Positions 15,176 to 23,719 are shown, counted from the first letter of the stretch. The stretch: DNA of 23,804 nt from DATMQA01 sp035566895 (GCA_035566895.1 DATMQA010000155.1:1-23804); one strand, 5' to 3'. Translations and numbers: made by a program. The notes: a model not told the origin generated them from the sequence alone.

Positions 15176-18100
15176 TCAGGGAATTGCGGCTTCAGAAGAA
15201 TTCTGTCTTGCGCCCCCTTCGAGCAGGAACACCCGGGAGGATTTCCGTCCCAGGGTGGATTCCACCTTGAGCATCGACGCGTAATCCTTGGGCGGAACGA
15301 TCGCGGGCGAGGTCTCGAAATCATGGGTGATGACGCATTTGCCGGCGCTGTTTTCGGAGGTGATTCGGGCTTTGCCGCTGCCGTCGGGCGCCTCCAGGTT
15401 CTCGCTGCGCGGAGCGATAACGACCTGGTGGAAGCCGGGCGGTAGATTGATCTCGGTCCGGACGGTATGGCCGCTCTCGTGCCCAATGAAGAGCGGCAGA
15501 GTCCGCTGGTCGGCCCCACTGGGGAACAATGACGGCGCGAACGGCAGGTCGAAGTACAAATACTTGCCGTCCACGACGCAATATTTGTCGATTTCAACGG
15601 TGAACTCTTCGAGGCCCGGGTAGGTATCGAATCTGGTCGTCAGGTCTCCCACGGGCCGGGCGCCCTGGGCCACACCGGAGACGATTTCCTGGAAATAGCG
15701 GCGGCGTTCCTCGGGCGGTAATTCCGAGAAGTAGCGGTTCTTGCCGTTGTAAGCCGTGCCAAAAAAGCGCTGCGAGACGCCCAGGCGGGTCTTGCCCGCG
15801 TCCGAGAGCGAGAGCGTATAGACCGTTTCGGATTTGTCCTGGCAGTCTTTTGCTGCTCTTACGGTTTCCCAGGCACGGCTGGCCAGCACGACCGCCAGCT
15901 TGCCGTCATAGGAAGTGGAGCCCAGGTGCGCGTATTGATCGGTATCGTTGAGGTAATAAGTCTCGCCATCGACGAGCACGCGCACCAACGGTGCCTGGAA
16001 GGACTGCGGGAGCGGAAAGGACATGGTGACATTGGTAATGCCGGGAATGGGCGGCAAGCTGGAGGCCAAAACGAATTCGGGTTGAAAACCGGCGGCCGTC
16101 AGCATCGCGTGGAGCAGGATAGCCCGGTCGGCCAGGTGACCGTAACCATCGGTGAGGGTTGTGTCCGCGTCGGACAGCTCGCTCAAAGGCAGTTCGGTGA
16201 AGGAAGGTCCGGCGAGGCGAATGGACTTGGCGACGAAATCACGGATGGCCTTCACGGCTTCCGAGCGGGACTTTGTGGTTTCGGTGAGTTGATGGACCAT
16301 GGCCTCGGCCTTGGCGTGTTTGCCCGAACGCTCGACCATGGCGGTGTTCAAGTCTTTCAAATAGGAGTCGGCATCCCCCACGAAATAACCGACGCCGGCC
16401 ATATAGACCCATTCGGGCGGCAGTTGTGATTCGGCCGGCAGCGCCTTGACGTTTGCGGCGCTCCATTTGAACACCTGGCGGCCATCGGTGTTCTCGGCCT
16501 TTTCCTGCACGATGCCCGCGTCGCCGCTGAGGAATTTTTGGATGTTGAGGCCGGCGGGCGCAGTCAATTGAAACGACTTCTTCTCCAACTCATCCGGCAT
16601 CTGGAAGGATTCGAAACCGGAGAGGAACGCTTTTCCCTTGGTAGTGATTTCAAATTCAACCTCGATGGTCGAGCCGATATCAACCCCGGGGAGATTGGCC
16701 ACCAGGATTTTGCCGCCGGTGTACCGTTTCGCCGAAGCATTCCAACCGGCGTCCATCACATTCATTTCGTCCTTGGAGATTTCCTGGCGCTGGCCGGTCT
16801 TGGAAATCACGACGCCCTTGACCAGGCGGGCTTCCTGGCAGGCCGGATTGTAATCGATTTTCACCTCTGCCTCGCGGACCTTGCCGTTGTAAGTGAGGAT
16901 GTGTTTCACGTAGCGCACTTTGTAAGTCGCGGTGTGCGCATCTTTGATGTCGAGTTGCTTGTCGCTTTCGATAAGTTTGGCATTGGATTCGATGGGCGTT
17001 GCGGCCGGCGGATCTACCATCGCCGGTGGATCAGCGGCGAGGTTTACCGCGGTCGCCATCACGGGCGCTTTCCGCTCGTCATATTCGAGCGTTTCCAGTG
17101 TCTTCTTCAGTTTCAAGTACTGGGCGGGGCTGAACTCAACGACTTTCAATTTCACCTCGCGAGAGCTGGAGAGGGTCCGGTCTTTGAAGCCGAAGCTTTG
17201 TTGATAGCTCAAGCAGGGGTCCTGAATCGGCGAACAGGAAGGCATCGAGAGCGCGCCGGTAAACCCATCGGCCAATTGGACTGATATGTCCTCCCGGAGG
17301 CCGCAAGCAACGTAAGTTTGGAGCGGATATTTCCGTTTCTCCAGGCCCGCGCCGCCGAGAATGAAATTGACCACCCCCAGGTCCTTGCCGACCCAAGGCA
17401 CGCTGACAATGGACTTGCCCCCGCCGCTGGCGGTAGCGCCTTCGACTGAGAATTCGATTTCCGCATGAACCGGCGTGGAGACATCCTGTTGCATGTCCTG
17501 CGGGGTAAGCTTGAGGGATTTGAGGGTTGCGCCCGGCATCGCCCGCTTGAGATTGCGCTCGAAAAAGCGCCGTTTATCGTCGGGCTTCATCCGCGCGAAC
17601 ATGCTCCGGTAACTGTTATCGTTGATGCCGTCAAAGGAGAGGTCTGACCTGGCTTCGAGCGTGCCGGCCGCGTTGAGGGTCGCGGTAGTTTTGACGCGCA
17701 TCATATTTTGCTCGGGCGGATTGATCGGGCTGGTTCGGATCTTTTCGCCCTCGGGCCGGCAAACCAGGTAGCTCTGGTCGCATTCGTAATCGGGCAGCAG
17801 CTCACGTGTGTTCTCATCCGTCGGATCCATCAAAACGTATTCGCCTTTCTTGAGCTCCGCGCTGACGATGGCGTGATTGAAAAACGGCTCGGGCACATCG
17901 GCATCTTTCTTGGTGCCAACATTAATGAGCACTGGGTAGGCCTTAAGCCCTGCCGCGCGCAGCAGCGAGACCAGCAACGCCGCCTTGTCGCGGCAGACAC
18001 CATACCGCTTGCCAAAGGTGAGGCTGACATCATGCGGTTCGTAACCCGGGCGGTCCTTTTCCGGCGTCAGGCCCATGTACCGGATGTTCTTGGAGACGTA

Positions 18101-19054
18101 ATAGAAAATCGCTTTGGCTTTATCGAGGTCGGTCTTGGCGCCGGCGATGAGGTCATCGGCGGTCTTTTTCATATCGGGCGTGGTGGCTTCGAGATGGGGC
18201 TTGCTGAGCTGCCAATACCACTTCGAAACATCGTGCCAGTCGGGCGTGGTGCTGACGAGCAGCCGCTGCAAGACAATTTCATAAGGCGGCATGGACGGCT
18301 CGTCGAACATACGCGGCACGTTGGTGACCTCCCAGCGATGAATGGTGACGCCATTTGCGCCTGGCTTGGTGGAGTGCTTGATCGTGCCTTGGACTTCATC
18401 GCGCAGGAAAATGCGTTTGAGCGGCTTCTCGCGCGGGGAATAGACCTCGTAAGAGGTATGGCGGATGTATCCTGACCCTTCAAAGACATTATACTCGGCG
18501 AACTCGCCGGGAATAATCGAGCGGTGAACGGTGAGACGCGTGAGCGAGTGGACGACATCGCCAACATCGAGCTGTGGAATGTTGACCTGGAGGACGCGGT
18601 TGTTCGGATCGTAAATATTCATCGCCATTTGGCTGTCGTCGATGGTCTCCTTTGAATTGGCCGCGACATCGACCGGCACCACCTGGCCGCCGGGCTTTAT
18701 TACCTCCAGCTTGACGACCTCGACCGTGAAGTACGGGAGAATGAAGCTCAGCGCCAGTGTGCGGTTGTTGCGCTTGCCCTTTTCCGTAAGAGCCTTGGTG
18801 AACGTCTCATCCTGAGTTTCGCCCGTGCCGTCAGCCCGATAAACCCGCACCATCTTCTTTTCGACGGTGGCCTCGTCGCAATCGGGGTATTTGGCGGGCG
18901 TGATTTCGGCCGCGGCGGTGAGGGCTTGTTTGGCGTCGACCGGCGCCCAGGTGGCACCGTTGTAGGAGCCGGCGTTGGTTTGGGCAAAAACCGGCGTCGT
19001 CAGCAAAGCGACTGCCACCCAAGCGCGAATGAGGAATAAAAGTCTCTTGTCCAT
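15176..19054 (-). CDS. Tandem DUF3857/transglutaminase-like exported protein
   Basis: The product is 1292 residues. Residues 1-24 form a signal peptide (AWVAVALLTTPVFAQ). The first module has a DUF3857 beta domain (about 55-260) and a transglutaminase core (about 300-425) with C354 in YGVCRDKAALL, H394 in FFNHAIVSA and D410 in YVLMDPTDE: a full Cys-His-Asp triad. A linker of about 260 residues follows. A second DUF3857-like domain (about 700-880, TYKVRYVKHILTYNGKVREA) and a second transglutaminase-like core (about 930-1045) come next. There YGHLADRAILL replaces the catalytic Cys by L974, the His position is Ala/Pro, and D1037 is kept. The second core is therefore probably inactive. Family members are periplasmic or surface proteins of unclear substrate. 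No partner gene is adjacent on this strand. Confidence 0.9.
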   Translation of the reverse strand: MDKRLLFLIRAWVAVALLTTPVFAQTNAGSYNGATWAPVDAKQALTAAAEITPAKYPDCDEATVEKKMVRVYRADGTGETQDETFTKALTEKGKRNNRTLALSFILPYFTVEVVKLEVIKPGGQVVPVDVAANSKETIDDSQMAMNIYDPNNRVLQVNIPQLDVGDVVHSLTRLTVHRSIIPGEFAEYNVFEGSGYIRHTSYEVYSPREKPLKRIFLRDEVQGTIKHSTKPGANGVTIHRWEVTNVPRMFDEPSMPPYEIVLQRLLVSTTPDWHDVSKWYWQLSKPHLEATTPDMKKTADDLIAGAKTDLDKAKAIFYYVSKNIRYMGLTPEKDRPGYEPHDVSLTFGKRYGVCRDKAALLVSLLRAAGLKAYPVLINVGTKKDADVPEPFFNHAIVSAELKKGEYVLMDPTDENTRELLPDYECDQSYLVCRPEGEKIRTSPINPPEQNMMRVKTTATLNAAGTLEARSDLSFDGINDNSYRSMFARMKPDDKRRFFERNLKRAMPGATLKSLKLTPQDMQQDVSTPVHAEIEFSVEGATASGGGKSIVSVPWVGKDLGVVNFILGGAGLEKRKYPLQTYVACGLREDISVQLADGFTGALSMPSCSPIQDPCLSYQQSFGFKDRTLSSSREVKLKVVEFSPAQYLKLKKTLETLEYDERKAPVMATAVNLAADPPAMVDPPAATPIESNAKLIESDKQLDIKDAHTATYKVRYVKHILTYNGKVREAEVKIDYNPACQEARLVKGVVISKTGQRQEISKDEMNVMDAGWNASAKRYTGGKILVANLPGVDIGSTIEVEFEITTKGKAFLSGFESFQMPDELEKKSFQLTAPAGLNIQKFLSGDAGIVQEKAENTDGRQVFKWSAANVKALPAESQLPPEWVYMAGVGYFVGDADSYLKDLNTAMVERSGKHAKAEAMVHQLTETTKSRSEAVKAIRDFVAKSIRLAGPSFTELPLSELSDADTTLTDGYGHLADRAILLHAMLTAAGFQPEFVLASSLPPIPGITNVTMSFPLPQSFQAPLVRVLVDGETYYLNDTDQYAHLGSTSYDGKLAVVLASRAWETVRAAKDCQDKSETVYTLSLSDAGKTRLGVSQRFFGTAYNGKNRYFSELPPEERRRYFQEIVSGVAQGARPVGDLTTRFDTYPGLEEFTVEIDKYCVVDGKYLYFDLPFAPSLFPSGADQRTLPLFIGHESGHTVRTEINLPPGFHQVVIAPRSENLEAPDGSGKARITSENSAGKCVITHDFETSPAIVPPKDYASMLKVESTLGRKSSRVFLLEGGARQNSSEAAIP

Positions 19055-19310
19055 AAGCTAATGATTAAAGCACTTCCAAGGGGTGGAGGCAAATCTTGAT
19101 TTTGATGAGGTCCCTTTGGGGCTGCCGCCAAAAGGGCGCGAACTGTAATTCGACGATATTAAGTGTGCAAGACCGAGGATGTTTGGTGTCCCGGAGGTCT
19201 GGACGAACAGCGGCGAGAATCCCGACGGGCAACCCGGTGAGAAGAGGGAAGAACAATCCTGACCTCCAATTGCTCCACCATGGGCGAAGCGCAAGGGCGG
19301 CCCTTTTGTT

Positions 19311-21569
19311 TCAGGGAGCTTTTTTCAATCCTTCCCATTTCACCTTCCAGCTTCCATCGTTGGGAAAACCGGGCGCATTTTGCTCTGGCGACCCATCCCA
19401 TCCAGCGGCCATCATCGCCACCGCGTAGAGGAGGCCGCCGTTGCCGGGCAGGTACCAACCGCCGCACATTCCATCCGTCGAATAATCGTTCTTCGCACAA
19501 TCTTTCAGCAGAGCATCGACCGCGAGCTGCGGCTGGCCCGTGCGCGCCGCGGCCATCGCGAGCCAGGGAAAATCCCAACCCCAGCAGCGGTTCCAGTCCC
19601 AGGTTGTCCAAACCGCGCTGACGGTACGTTTGGCAATCCGGGCATCCACGCCGTCGATGGGCGGCAGCATGCCCAGGACTCCAATCGGATCGGGATGCTC
19701 CCAGGCGCGTTTGGTGTAGGTGTCGTTCCACTCTGCCGTATGGATGAAGAGCCCATTGGCGACCGGCAACGGCGCCAGGTTGCGCCGCACCTGGTCCCAT
19801 TGCGGCGCCCGCGGCAGCCCCATGCGCTGCCGCCATTCCTGGGCCTTGTCCAGCCCCCAGCGCCAATACGCCAGATCGAACACGGTATCGCTGGTGGTGC
19901 CCCGTTCGCTGGGCGGCATGACGAAAGCCAGGTGGTAGATGCCGGTCTTCTCATCCCTGGTGGGATAGTCGGCCATGTTTTCCGCGGTGCCCTGGACAAT
20001 GTCGGCCCACTTGTCGAGCGTGGCCCTGGTGGGATGCAGGCGATAGTCCAGTTCGGCAAAGAAGATCGGATGCGGTTGCTTCCACAGCAGCACCTGGTTG
20101 CCAACCCAGGGTGCGGAACGCCCGTCGGGACCCACGGATTTGGGCCATTTCAAACCCTTGTAGCCGAGCTGCGCGGCCAGCTCCCGCGCCGCAGGGATAA
20201 AGCGCTGGTAGCAGCCAAGGGCCTGGTCGGCCATTTCCCAGCGGTCCCAGAGGGCATAGTGGGCCAGGTGCCACCACACCATCTCCATGTGGAACCGGCC
20301 GTGCCAGGGGTCGATACCCACGAGGCCGTTCTCCGAAGATGGCCAGCTACCGGCGGACATCGCCGCCATCAGGTACTGCGACAGCACGACGCGGCGCTCC
20401 AGCTCTTTCCAGCGTGCATCGCTGCTGGCCGAAAGATCGATGGCGCCGCCGCTTTTCCAAAAGGTTTCCCAGCGAAGGGCACTGGCGGCTTTGGCCTCGG
20501 CGCCGCATGGCAGGACGCGCGGCAGCGGAGCTGTGGAATAGGCGCAGACGAACGACAGCGTTTTTGACCCGCGGGCCGATACTGTCCAGACATCGTGGGC
20601 CGGTTGAGGCGCCCCCGCTGATGACGGGAGGCGAATGGAGCCCCCCTCGCCGGCCATCAGCGCGGCGTGATAGGTGACCGCATCGACCTGGCGCACAAGA
20701 TCCACGCGCCGGTCGCCCTGGCGCGTCCCGACGGTGCTATGGCCGGTGGTCCGGTTGAAGTCGCCCACCCATGCCCCGTTGTCCATCGCGGGATAGGCAA
20801 AGTCCAGCGCGACCTCCAGCTCACCGCGTTCCACCAGCGGCGACTCGATGTGCACGGCGACCATATCCAGGCTGGGATGCACGCACGTTTCAACGTTCAC
20901 CTCGTTTCCGTCGATCTGATAATGCGATGTTTGCACGCCGCTCCACAGGTCCAGGGAGCGCTGCAGACGGGTGATCTCGCCGGGCGCGAGGGCGCGTCCG
21001 TCACTGCGCATCAGGCGCAGGCGGCCCAGGTTCATGATATGGGGATTGGCAGGCATCCAGGAGCGAATGGCATCGGTGCCGGGGGGATAGATATTGTCGG
21101 GGCCGGTGTTGCCCCCCTTCTGAAAAGTGCCCGTCGAAGGCACGCGGTCGGGCGTCCAGCCGTCGGGCAGCGGGAAGGAGTGCCAGCCCCAGTGGGACAT
21201 GCTGTTGCCCGCGAAGGTCTGCAGCCCGGTGCCATCAGTGCCGAAGCTGAATTCGCCGTTCCCCAGGGGCAGGTGCGCGGCGGGATCATTCCAGGTGATG
21301 TTGTGCCGCGTCACCAGTGCGTGACGATCGATGGGCGCCGCGCTGGCAGTCGCAGCCGCGGGAACGGCCGGCGCGGCGGCCAGGGCGGTAGAAGCCAGGA
21401 AGAACGGGATGTTGAGAGCGTATCTTAAAGTTGACGTGAGGAGGCTCTGATCTGCGTGAAAAACCAAAGAAATTTGAGCCTCCTCACGTCGGCTCCTACA
21501 ATGGGCGGGATTTTTGAAACACGCACTGAGAGTACCAACGCGCAAAAGCGTTCCGAATAGGTCAGACAT
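19311..21569 (-). CDS. GH65-like exported glycosidase (six-hairpin fold)
   Basis: The product is about 752 residues from the ATG at 21569. The recognisable protein starts near ALNIPFFLASTALAAAPAVP, which looks like the end of a signal peptide. The N-terminal beta-sandwich has HLPLGNGEFSFGTDGTGLQT and SMSHWGWHSFPL. The helical catalytic part has GRFHMEMVWWHLAHYALWDR, PWVGNQVLLWKQPHPIFFAE and TWDWNRCWGWDFPWLAMAAA. These match a group annotated as glycoside hydrolase family 65-like in Bacteroidota and Firmicutes, within the six-hairpin glycosidase superfamily. The classic GH65 phosphorylase Glu motif is not evident, so catalytic residues are not assigned. Residues before ALNIPFF are encoded by an inverted repeat and unrelated upstream DNA, with no ATG or GTG between the repeat and the signal-like segment. 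The native start appears lost or replaced. Confidence 0.8.
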   Translation of the reverse strand: MSDLFGTLLRVGTLSACFKNPAHCRSRREEAQISLVFHADQSLLTSTLRYALNIPFFLASTALAAAPAVPAAATASAAPIDRHALVTRHNITWNDPAAHLPLGNGEFSFGTDGTGLQTFAGNSMSHWGWHSFPLPDGWTPDRVPSTGTFQKGGNTGPDNIYPPGTDAIRSWMPANPHIMNLGRLRLMRSDGRALAPGEITRLQRSLDLWSGVQTSHYQIDGNEVNVETCVHPSLDMVAVHIESPLVERGELEVALDFAYPAMDNGAWVGDFNRTTGHSTVGTRQGDRRVDLVRQVDAVTYHAALMAGEGGSIRLPSSAGAPQPAHDVWTVSARGSKTLSFVCAYSTAPLPRVLPCGAEAKAASALRWETFWKSGGAIDLSASSDARWKELERRVVLSQYLMAAMSAGSWPSSENGLVGIDPWHGRFHMEMVWWHLAHYALWDRWEMADQALGCYQRFIPAARELAAQLGYKGLKWPKSVGPDGRSAPWVGNQVLLWKQPHPIFFAELDYRLHPTRATLDKWADIVQGTAENMADYPTRDEKTGIYHLAFVMPPSERGTTSDTVFDLAYWRWGLDKAQEWRQRMGLPRAPQWDQVRRNLAPLPVANGLFIHTAEWNDTYTKRAWEHPDPIGVLGMLPPIDGVDARIAKRTVSAVWTTWDWNRCWGWDFPWLAMAAARTGQPQLAVDALLKDCAKNDYSTDGMCGGWYLPGNGGLLYAVAMMAAGWDGSPEQNAPGFPNDGSWKVKWEGLKKAP
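21433..21490. repeat. 15-bp inverted repeat inside the 5' end of the GH65-like gene
   Basis: gacgtgaggaggctc (21433-21447) and gagcctcctcacgtc (21476-21490) are perfect reverse complements separated by 28 bases. On the plus strand the right arm is followed by ggctcctacaatg. From memory, 'cctcctcacgtcggctcctac' is part of an interspersed element in verrucomicrobial genomes, but only one copy lies in this window. It falls between the last possible ATG of the GH65-like frame and the signal-peptide-like segment. Confidence 0.65.
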
Positions 21570-21729
21570 GATTTTGCTGGTTATACACAAATCGAGGCCT
21601 CATCGAGCGCATCCTAATCCGCTCCGTCCATTTGGCAATACCGGGTTCTCAGATGGACACACCCGATCGGCCGGGACTCGTTGACATACGCTTGACCCGG
21701 GGAGAATAGTGTTTTAGAAGACGATTCTC

Positions 21730-21939
21730 ATGAAAGCCTATCTCGTCACGACCGGCATTGTTTTTGCGTTGATCACGGTGGCCCATATTCTGCGGGTGTT
21801 CGCGGAGGGGCCGCGCCTGGCGAAAGATCCGTTCTTCATTTTGCTGACGTTGCTGGCCGCCGGTCTCTCGGTTTGGGCCTGGCGCCTGCTGCGCAGCGCA
21901 CCGCCACCTCAACCGCCCATCGCCGCAAGCGAGACGTGA
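21730..21939 (+). CDS. Small two-helix membrane protein, hypothetical
   Basis: The product is 69 residues. Hydrophobic helices lie at about 4-24 (YLVTTGIVFALITVAHILRV) and 34-54 (PFFILLTLLAAGLSVWAWRL). A short polar loop sits between them and the C-terminal tail is Pro-rich (SAPPPQPP). The ATG follows a purine-rich gaagacg. The stop is only seven bases before the ATG of a truncated methyltransferase gene, so the two formed a two-gene operon. The family is a common but unnamed small membrane protein, and no function can be assigned. Confidence 0.7.
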   Translation: MKAYLVTTGIVFALITVAHILRVFAEGPRLAKDPFFILLTLLAAGLSVWAWRLLRSAPPPQPPIAASET

Positions 21940-21946
21940 GCAGCTC

Positions 21947-22093
21947 ATGGCCGACTGGAATCCCGGCTTATGCCTGAGATTCGAGCGTGAGCGCACGCAA
22001 CCGGTCCGGGATCTAGTGGCTCGACTGGAAGTGCGCGAGCCGTTACCGATTCTGGACATTGGCTGCACCGCTTTTGCGAACTATAAAAATTAG
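21947..22093 (+). pseudogene. Truncated SAM methyltransferase (trans-aconitate methyltransferase-like)
   Basis: This is a 48-codon frame from an ATG seven bases after the preceding gene's stop, ending in TAG at 22091-22093. It reads MADWNPGLCLRFERERTQPV and then RDLVARLEV, REPLPILDIGC. This matches the N-terminus of Tam-type class I SAM methyltransferases (WNP..YL.F...RT.P..DLL.R..). It breaks off inside motif I, where D-x-G-C-G-P-G is expected but DIGC is followed by TAFANYKN. The rest of the roughly 250-residue enzyme is absent downstream. It cannot bind SAM, so this is a dead 5' fragment left by a deletion or insertion at about 22065. Confidence 0.75.
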
Positions 22094-22216
22094 GAATGGG
22101 CACTGGAAATAGAACTGAGAAGTGTAAATAGTTATGACCGACCCCTTCTCGTCGGCCGTCCAACACCCCCAGCCGTGGCCGCATGACTTTTGTCCTTTGG
22201 TCTCTTGGTCCGGCCC

Positions 22217-22263
22217 CATCATCCATTAATCCATCATCCATTAATCCATTAACCCATTAACCC
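22217..22263. repeat. Simple repeat of (c)atccattaa units
   Basis: Near-tandem copies of 'atccattaa', 'atccatc' and 'acccattaa' fill 47 bases. Similar 'catcatccattaatcc' tracts recur in intergenic DNA of this kind of genome. It lies between the truncated methyltransferase and the ORF6N fragment. Confidence 0.7.
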
Positions 22264-22277
22264 GTGGGGAGGCGGAC

Positions 22278-22385
22278 AGTCTCCGTCGTTCAAGGTCACA
22301 GTTTGTGACCTTAAAGCCCGGGTGCGGGCGGCACCGAAAATATCTCCCGTACGCCTTTACGGAACACGGCGCCATTATGGCGGCC
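22278..22385 (+). pseudogene. ORF6N-domain fragment
   Basis: The plus frame reads SLRRSRSQFVTLKP, GCGRHRKYLPYAFTEHGAIM and AA. This is the centre of the ORF6N domain (R.SQ.VT...RGRH.KY.PYAFTEHG..MAA), found in phage-type antirepressors and chromosomal DNA-binding proteins. The beginning of the domain and everything after MAA are missing. After 22385 the frame continues into unrelated sequence. It is a fragment of a formerly mobile or phage-derived gene. Confidence 0.75.
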
Positions 22386-22785
22386 ATCAGATCATTTTCG
22401 TTTGAGCTTCTCGCCACAACGAATCGAAGATGTCCGGCCGTAGCAATTGAACTGTTATTGCACGTTGCACAGCCTCCTCGAAGGTCAGTGTCTCAAAAGG
22501 CGCGGTGGCCGCTTCAAAGGTCGGCAAGAGGGCGGTGTTCCTCGGGGTTGTCGGCATCAGTGTCGCCAACAGGTTGAGAATAACTGTCGTGAACCGGCGC
22601 AACCGGCCCTCCTTTGCTCATGAGGTCGAAGGTCCTTTCGTGCGATGATTTCATCGAGAGGGGGTCAGAACGGCTTTTTTCGCCGAGCTAAACTCCGTGG
22701 AATGAATGGACAATTCGGGTTCACTTCGCAGTCGATCGAGCATCAGGCACTTAATCGGGCCTGCTCAGGATGCTGGCGGTCATGA
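22386..22785. other. Degraded DNA between ORF6N fragment and repeat field
   Basis: A minus-strand frame of 71 codons (22602-22387) ends exactly at the ORF6N breakpoint and contains LTFEEAVQRAITVQLLRPDI, FDSLWREAQTKMI. It may be the C-terminal piece of a gene, but I do not recognise it. The remainder shows no gene. The sharp switch from a plus-strand fragment to a minus-strand frame at 22385/22387 marks a rearrangement point. Confidence 0.35.
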
Positions 22786-22788
22786 TCA

Positions 22789-23253
22789 CTCGGTAAATAC
22801 GGCTCTGCCACCACATGAGGCACGTTTGGGACGACAAAAACCTCGGTAAATAGGCCCTTGGGACGGACCTGGGACGCTTTTGGGACGACATTTTAACGCA
22901 AAAACCTCGGTAAATAGCGGCTTGGGACGAGGGGACGACATTTTTGCACTATGTGTGCGCGCGCGCTCCCCGTCAATCTGCACTATGCACTTCCCACTTC
23001 GCACTCGGTAGTAGTGCGCGTCCGTCCCGGACCGCCGTCACAAATCGTCAAAGGTGCGCCTGGACCCGGTAAAACCAATCGAAAATCAAAAATCGAAAAT
23101 CAAAACTCCCAGGTGGTACTCCTAAAACCTCGGTAAATACGAGCTTGGCACGACTGCGGTACGGCTCTGGCACGACTAAAAATTCAAAAAACATCGGTAA
23201 ACGTGGGCTTGGCACGACTGGTACGGCTAATTTACACATGTGTGCGCGCGCGC
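22789..23253. repeat. Field of degenerate direct repeats (ctcggtaaata / ttggsacgac)
   Basis: The core ctcggtaaata occurs exactly at 22789-22799, 22842-22852, 22906-22916 and 23129-23139, with a variant (catcggtaaacg) at 23192-23203. Most copies are preceded by an A-run and c. They are followed 5-10 bases later by cttggg/c-acgac. The motif gggacgac or ggcacgac appears repeatedly between them. Two copies of atgtgtgcgcgcgcgc (22951-22966 and 23238-23253) and a 14-base doublet aatcgaaaatcaaa (23077-23104) are interspersed. No gene spans the region. Confidence 0.75.
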
Positions 23254-23290
23254 AACATTTCCGGTTCGCCCACATCATCCATCAGCCGCC

Positions 23291-23417
23291 ATCCATCATC
23301 CTCCCGCCGACCGTTCCCTGCGGTAACCCATCCCCCCGTTTTGGTAACCGTTGGTAACCGTTGGTAACCGTTGGTAACCAAAAACTTTTTTCGCATGAAT
23401 CCATCATCCTCCCGCCG
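23291..23417. repeat. 10-bp tandem array bracketed by 19-nt direct repeats
   Basis: Four head-to-tail copies of ttggtaaccg (the last ending in a) occupy 23341-23380. The array is bracketed by two identical copies of atccatcatcctcccgccg at 23291-23309 and 23399-23417. A fifth, partial ggtaacc copy lies at about 23322-23328. The 10-bp period places every copy on the same face of the helix. Confidence 0.8.
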
Positions 23418-23606
23418 GGTGGTACGGCTCCGACACGGCTCTCCTTTCGGGCCGGATTTGGGGCTGCGCCAAAACCACTATCCCTTGTGGTCGGTCCTCA
23501 CCCAAACCACAATTTTTATCCATAAAGAAGATTCTTTATTAGCATTTCCAGAAATCGAGGCTTTTTTGCATCCCTGGGCTCGCAGCGAGGACTGACGGCG
23601 CTCCCC

Positions 23607-23623
23607 CTCTCCCTTTGGGAGAG
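23607..23623. repeat. Short hairpin ctctccc-ttt-gggagag
   Basis: A perfect 7-bp stem with a 3-base loop is followed by ctggggtgaggg. It resembles widespread short palindromic intergenic repeats of the 'ccctctccctttgggagag' type. It lies about 100 bases before the transposase start. Confidence 0.5.
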
Positions 23624-23719
23624 CGCTGGGGTGAGGGAAATGCGCTCCCACGATGCTCGACCAGGAGCCCTTCCCCCGAAAAACTGGACACAAATGCTTG
23701 GGTTTGAGAGAACCAAGTT

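Noticed and set aside
15162..15187. Tandem 13-base repeat gtcagggaattcc/gtcagggaattgc
   Set aside because: There are only two imperfect copies, at the end of the transglutaminase gene. It is most likely a small local duplication and shows no further structure.
19380..20567. Plus-strand open frame of 395 codons
   Set aside because: It is antisense to the GH65-like gene; His/Arg/Gly-rich composition and no recognisable motif.
22294..22310. Inverted repeat ggtcaca-gtt-tgtgacc as an operator
   Set aside because: It falls inside the ORF6N coding fragment, encoding the conserved SQFVT segment, so the symmetry is probably a by-product of codons.
22789..23253. Possible CRISPR array
   Set aside because: The repeat core is only 11 bases, copies diverge, spacing ranges from about 50 to 220 bases, and no cas gene is near.
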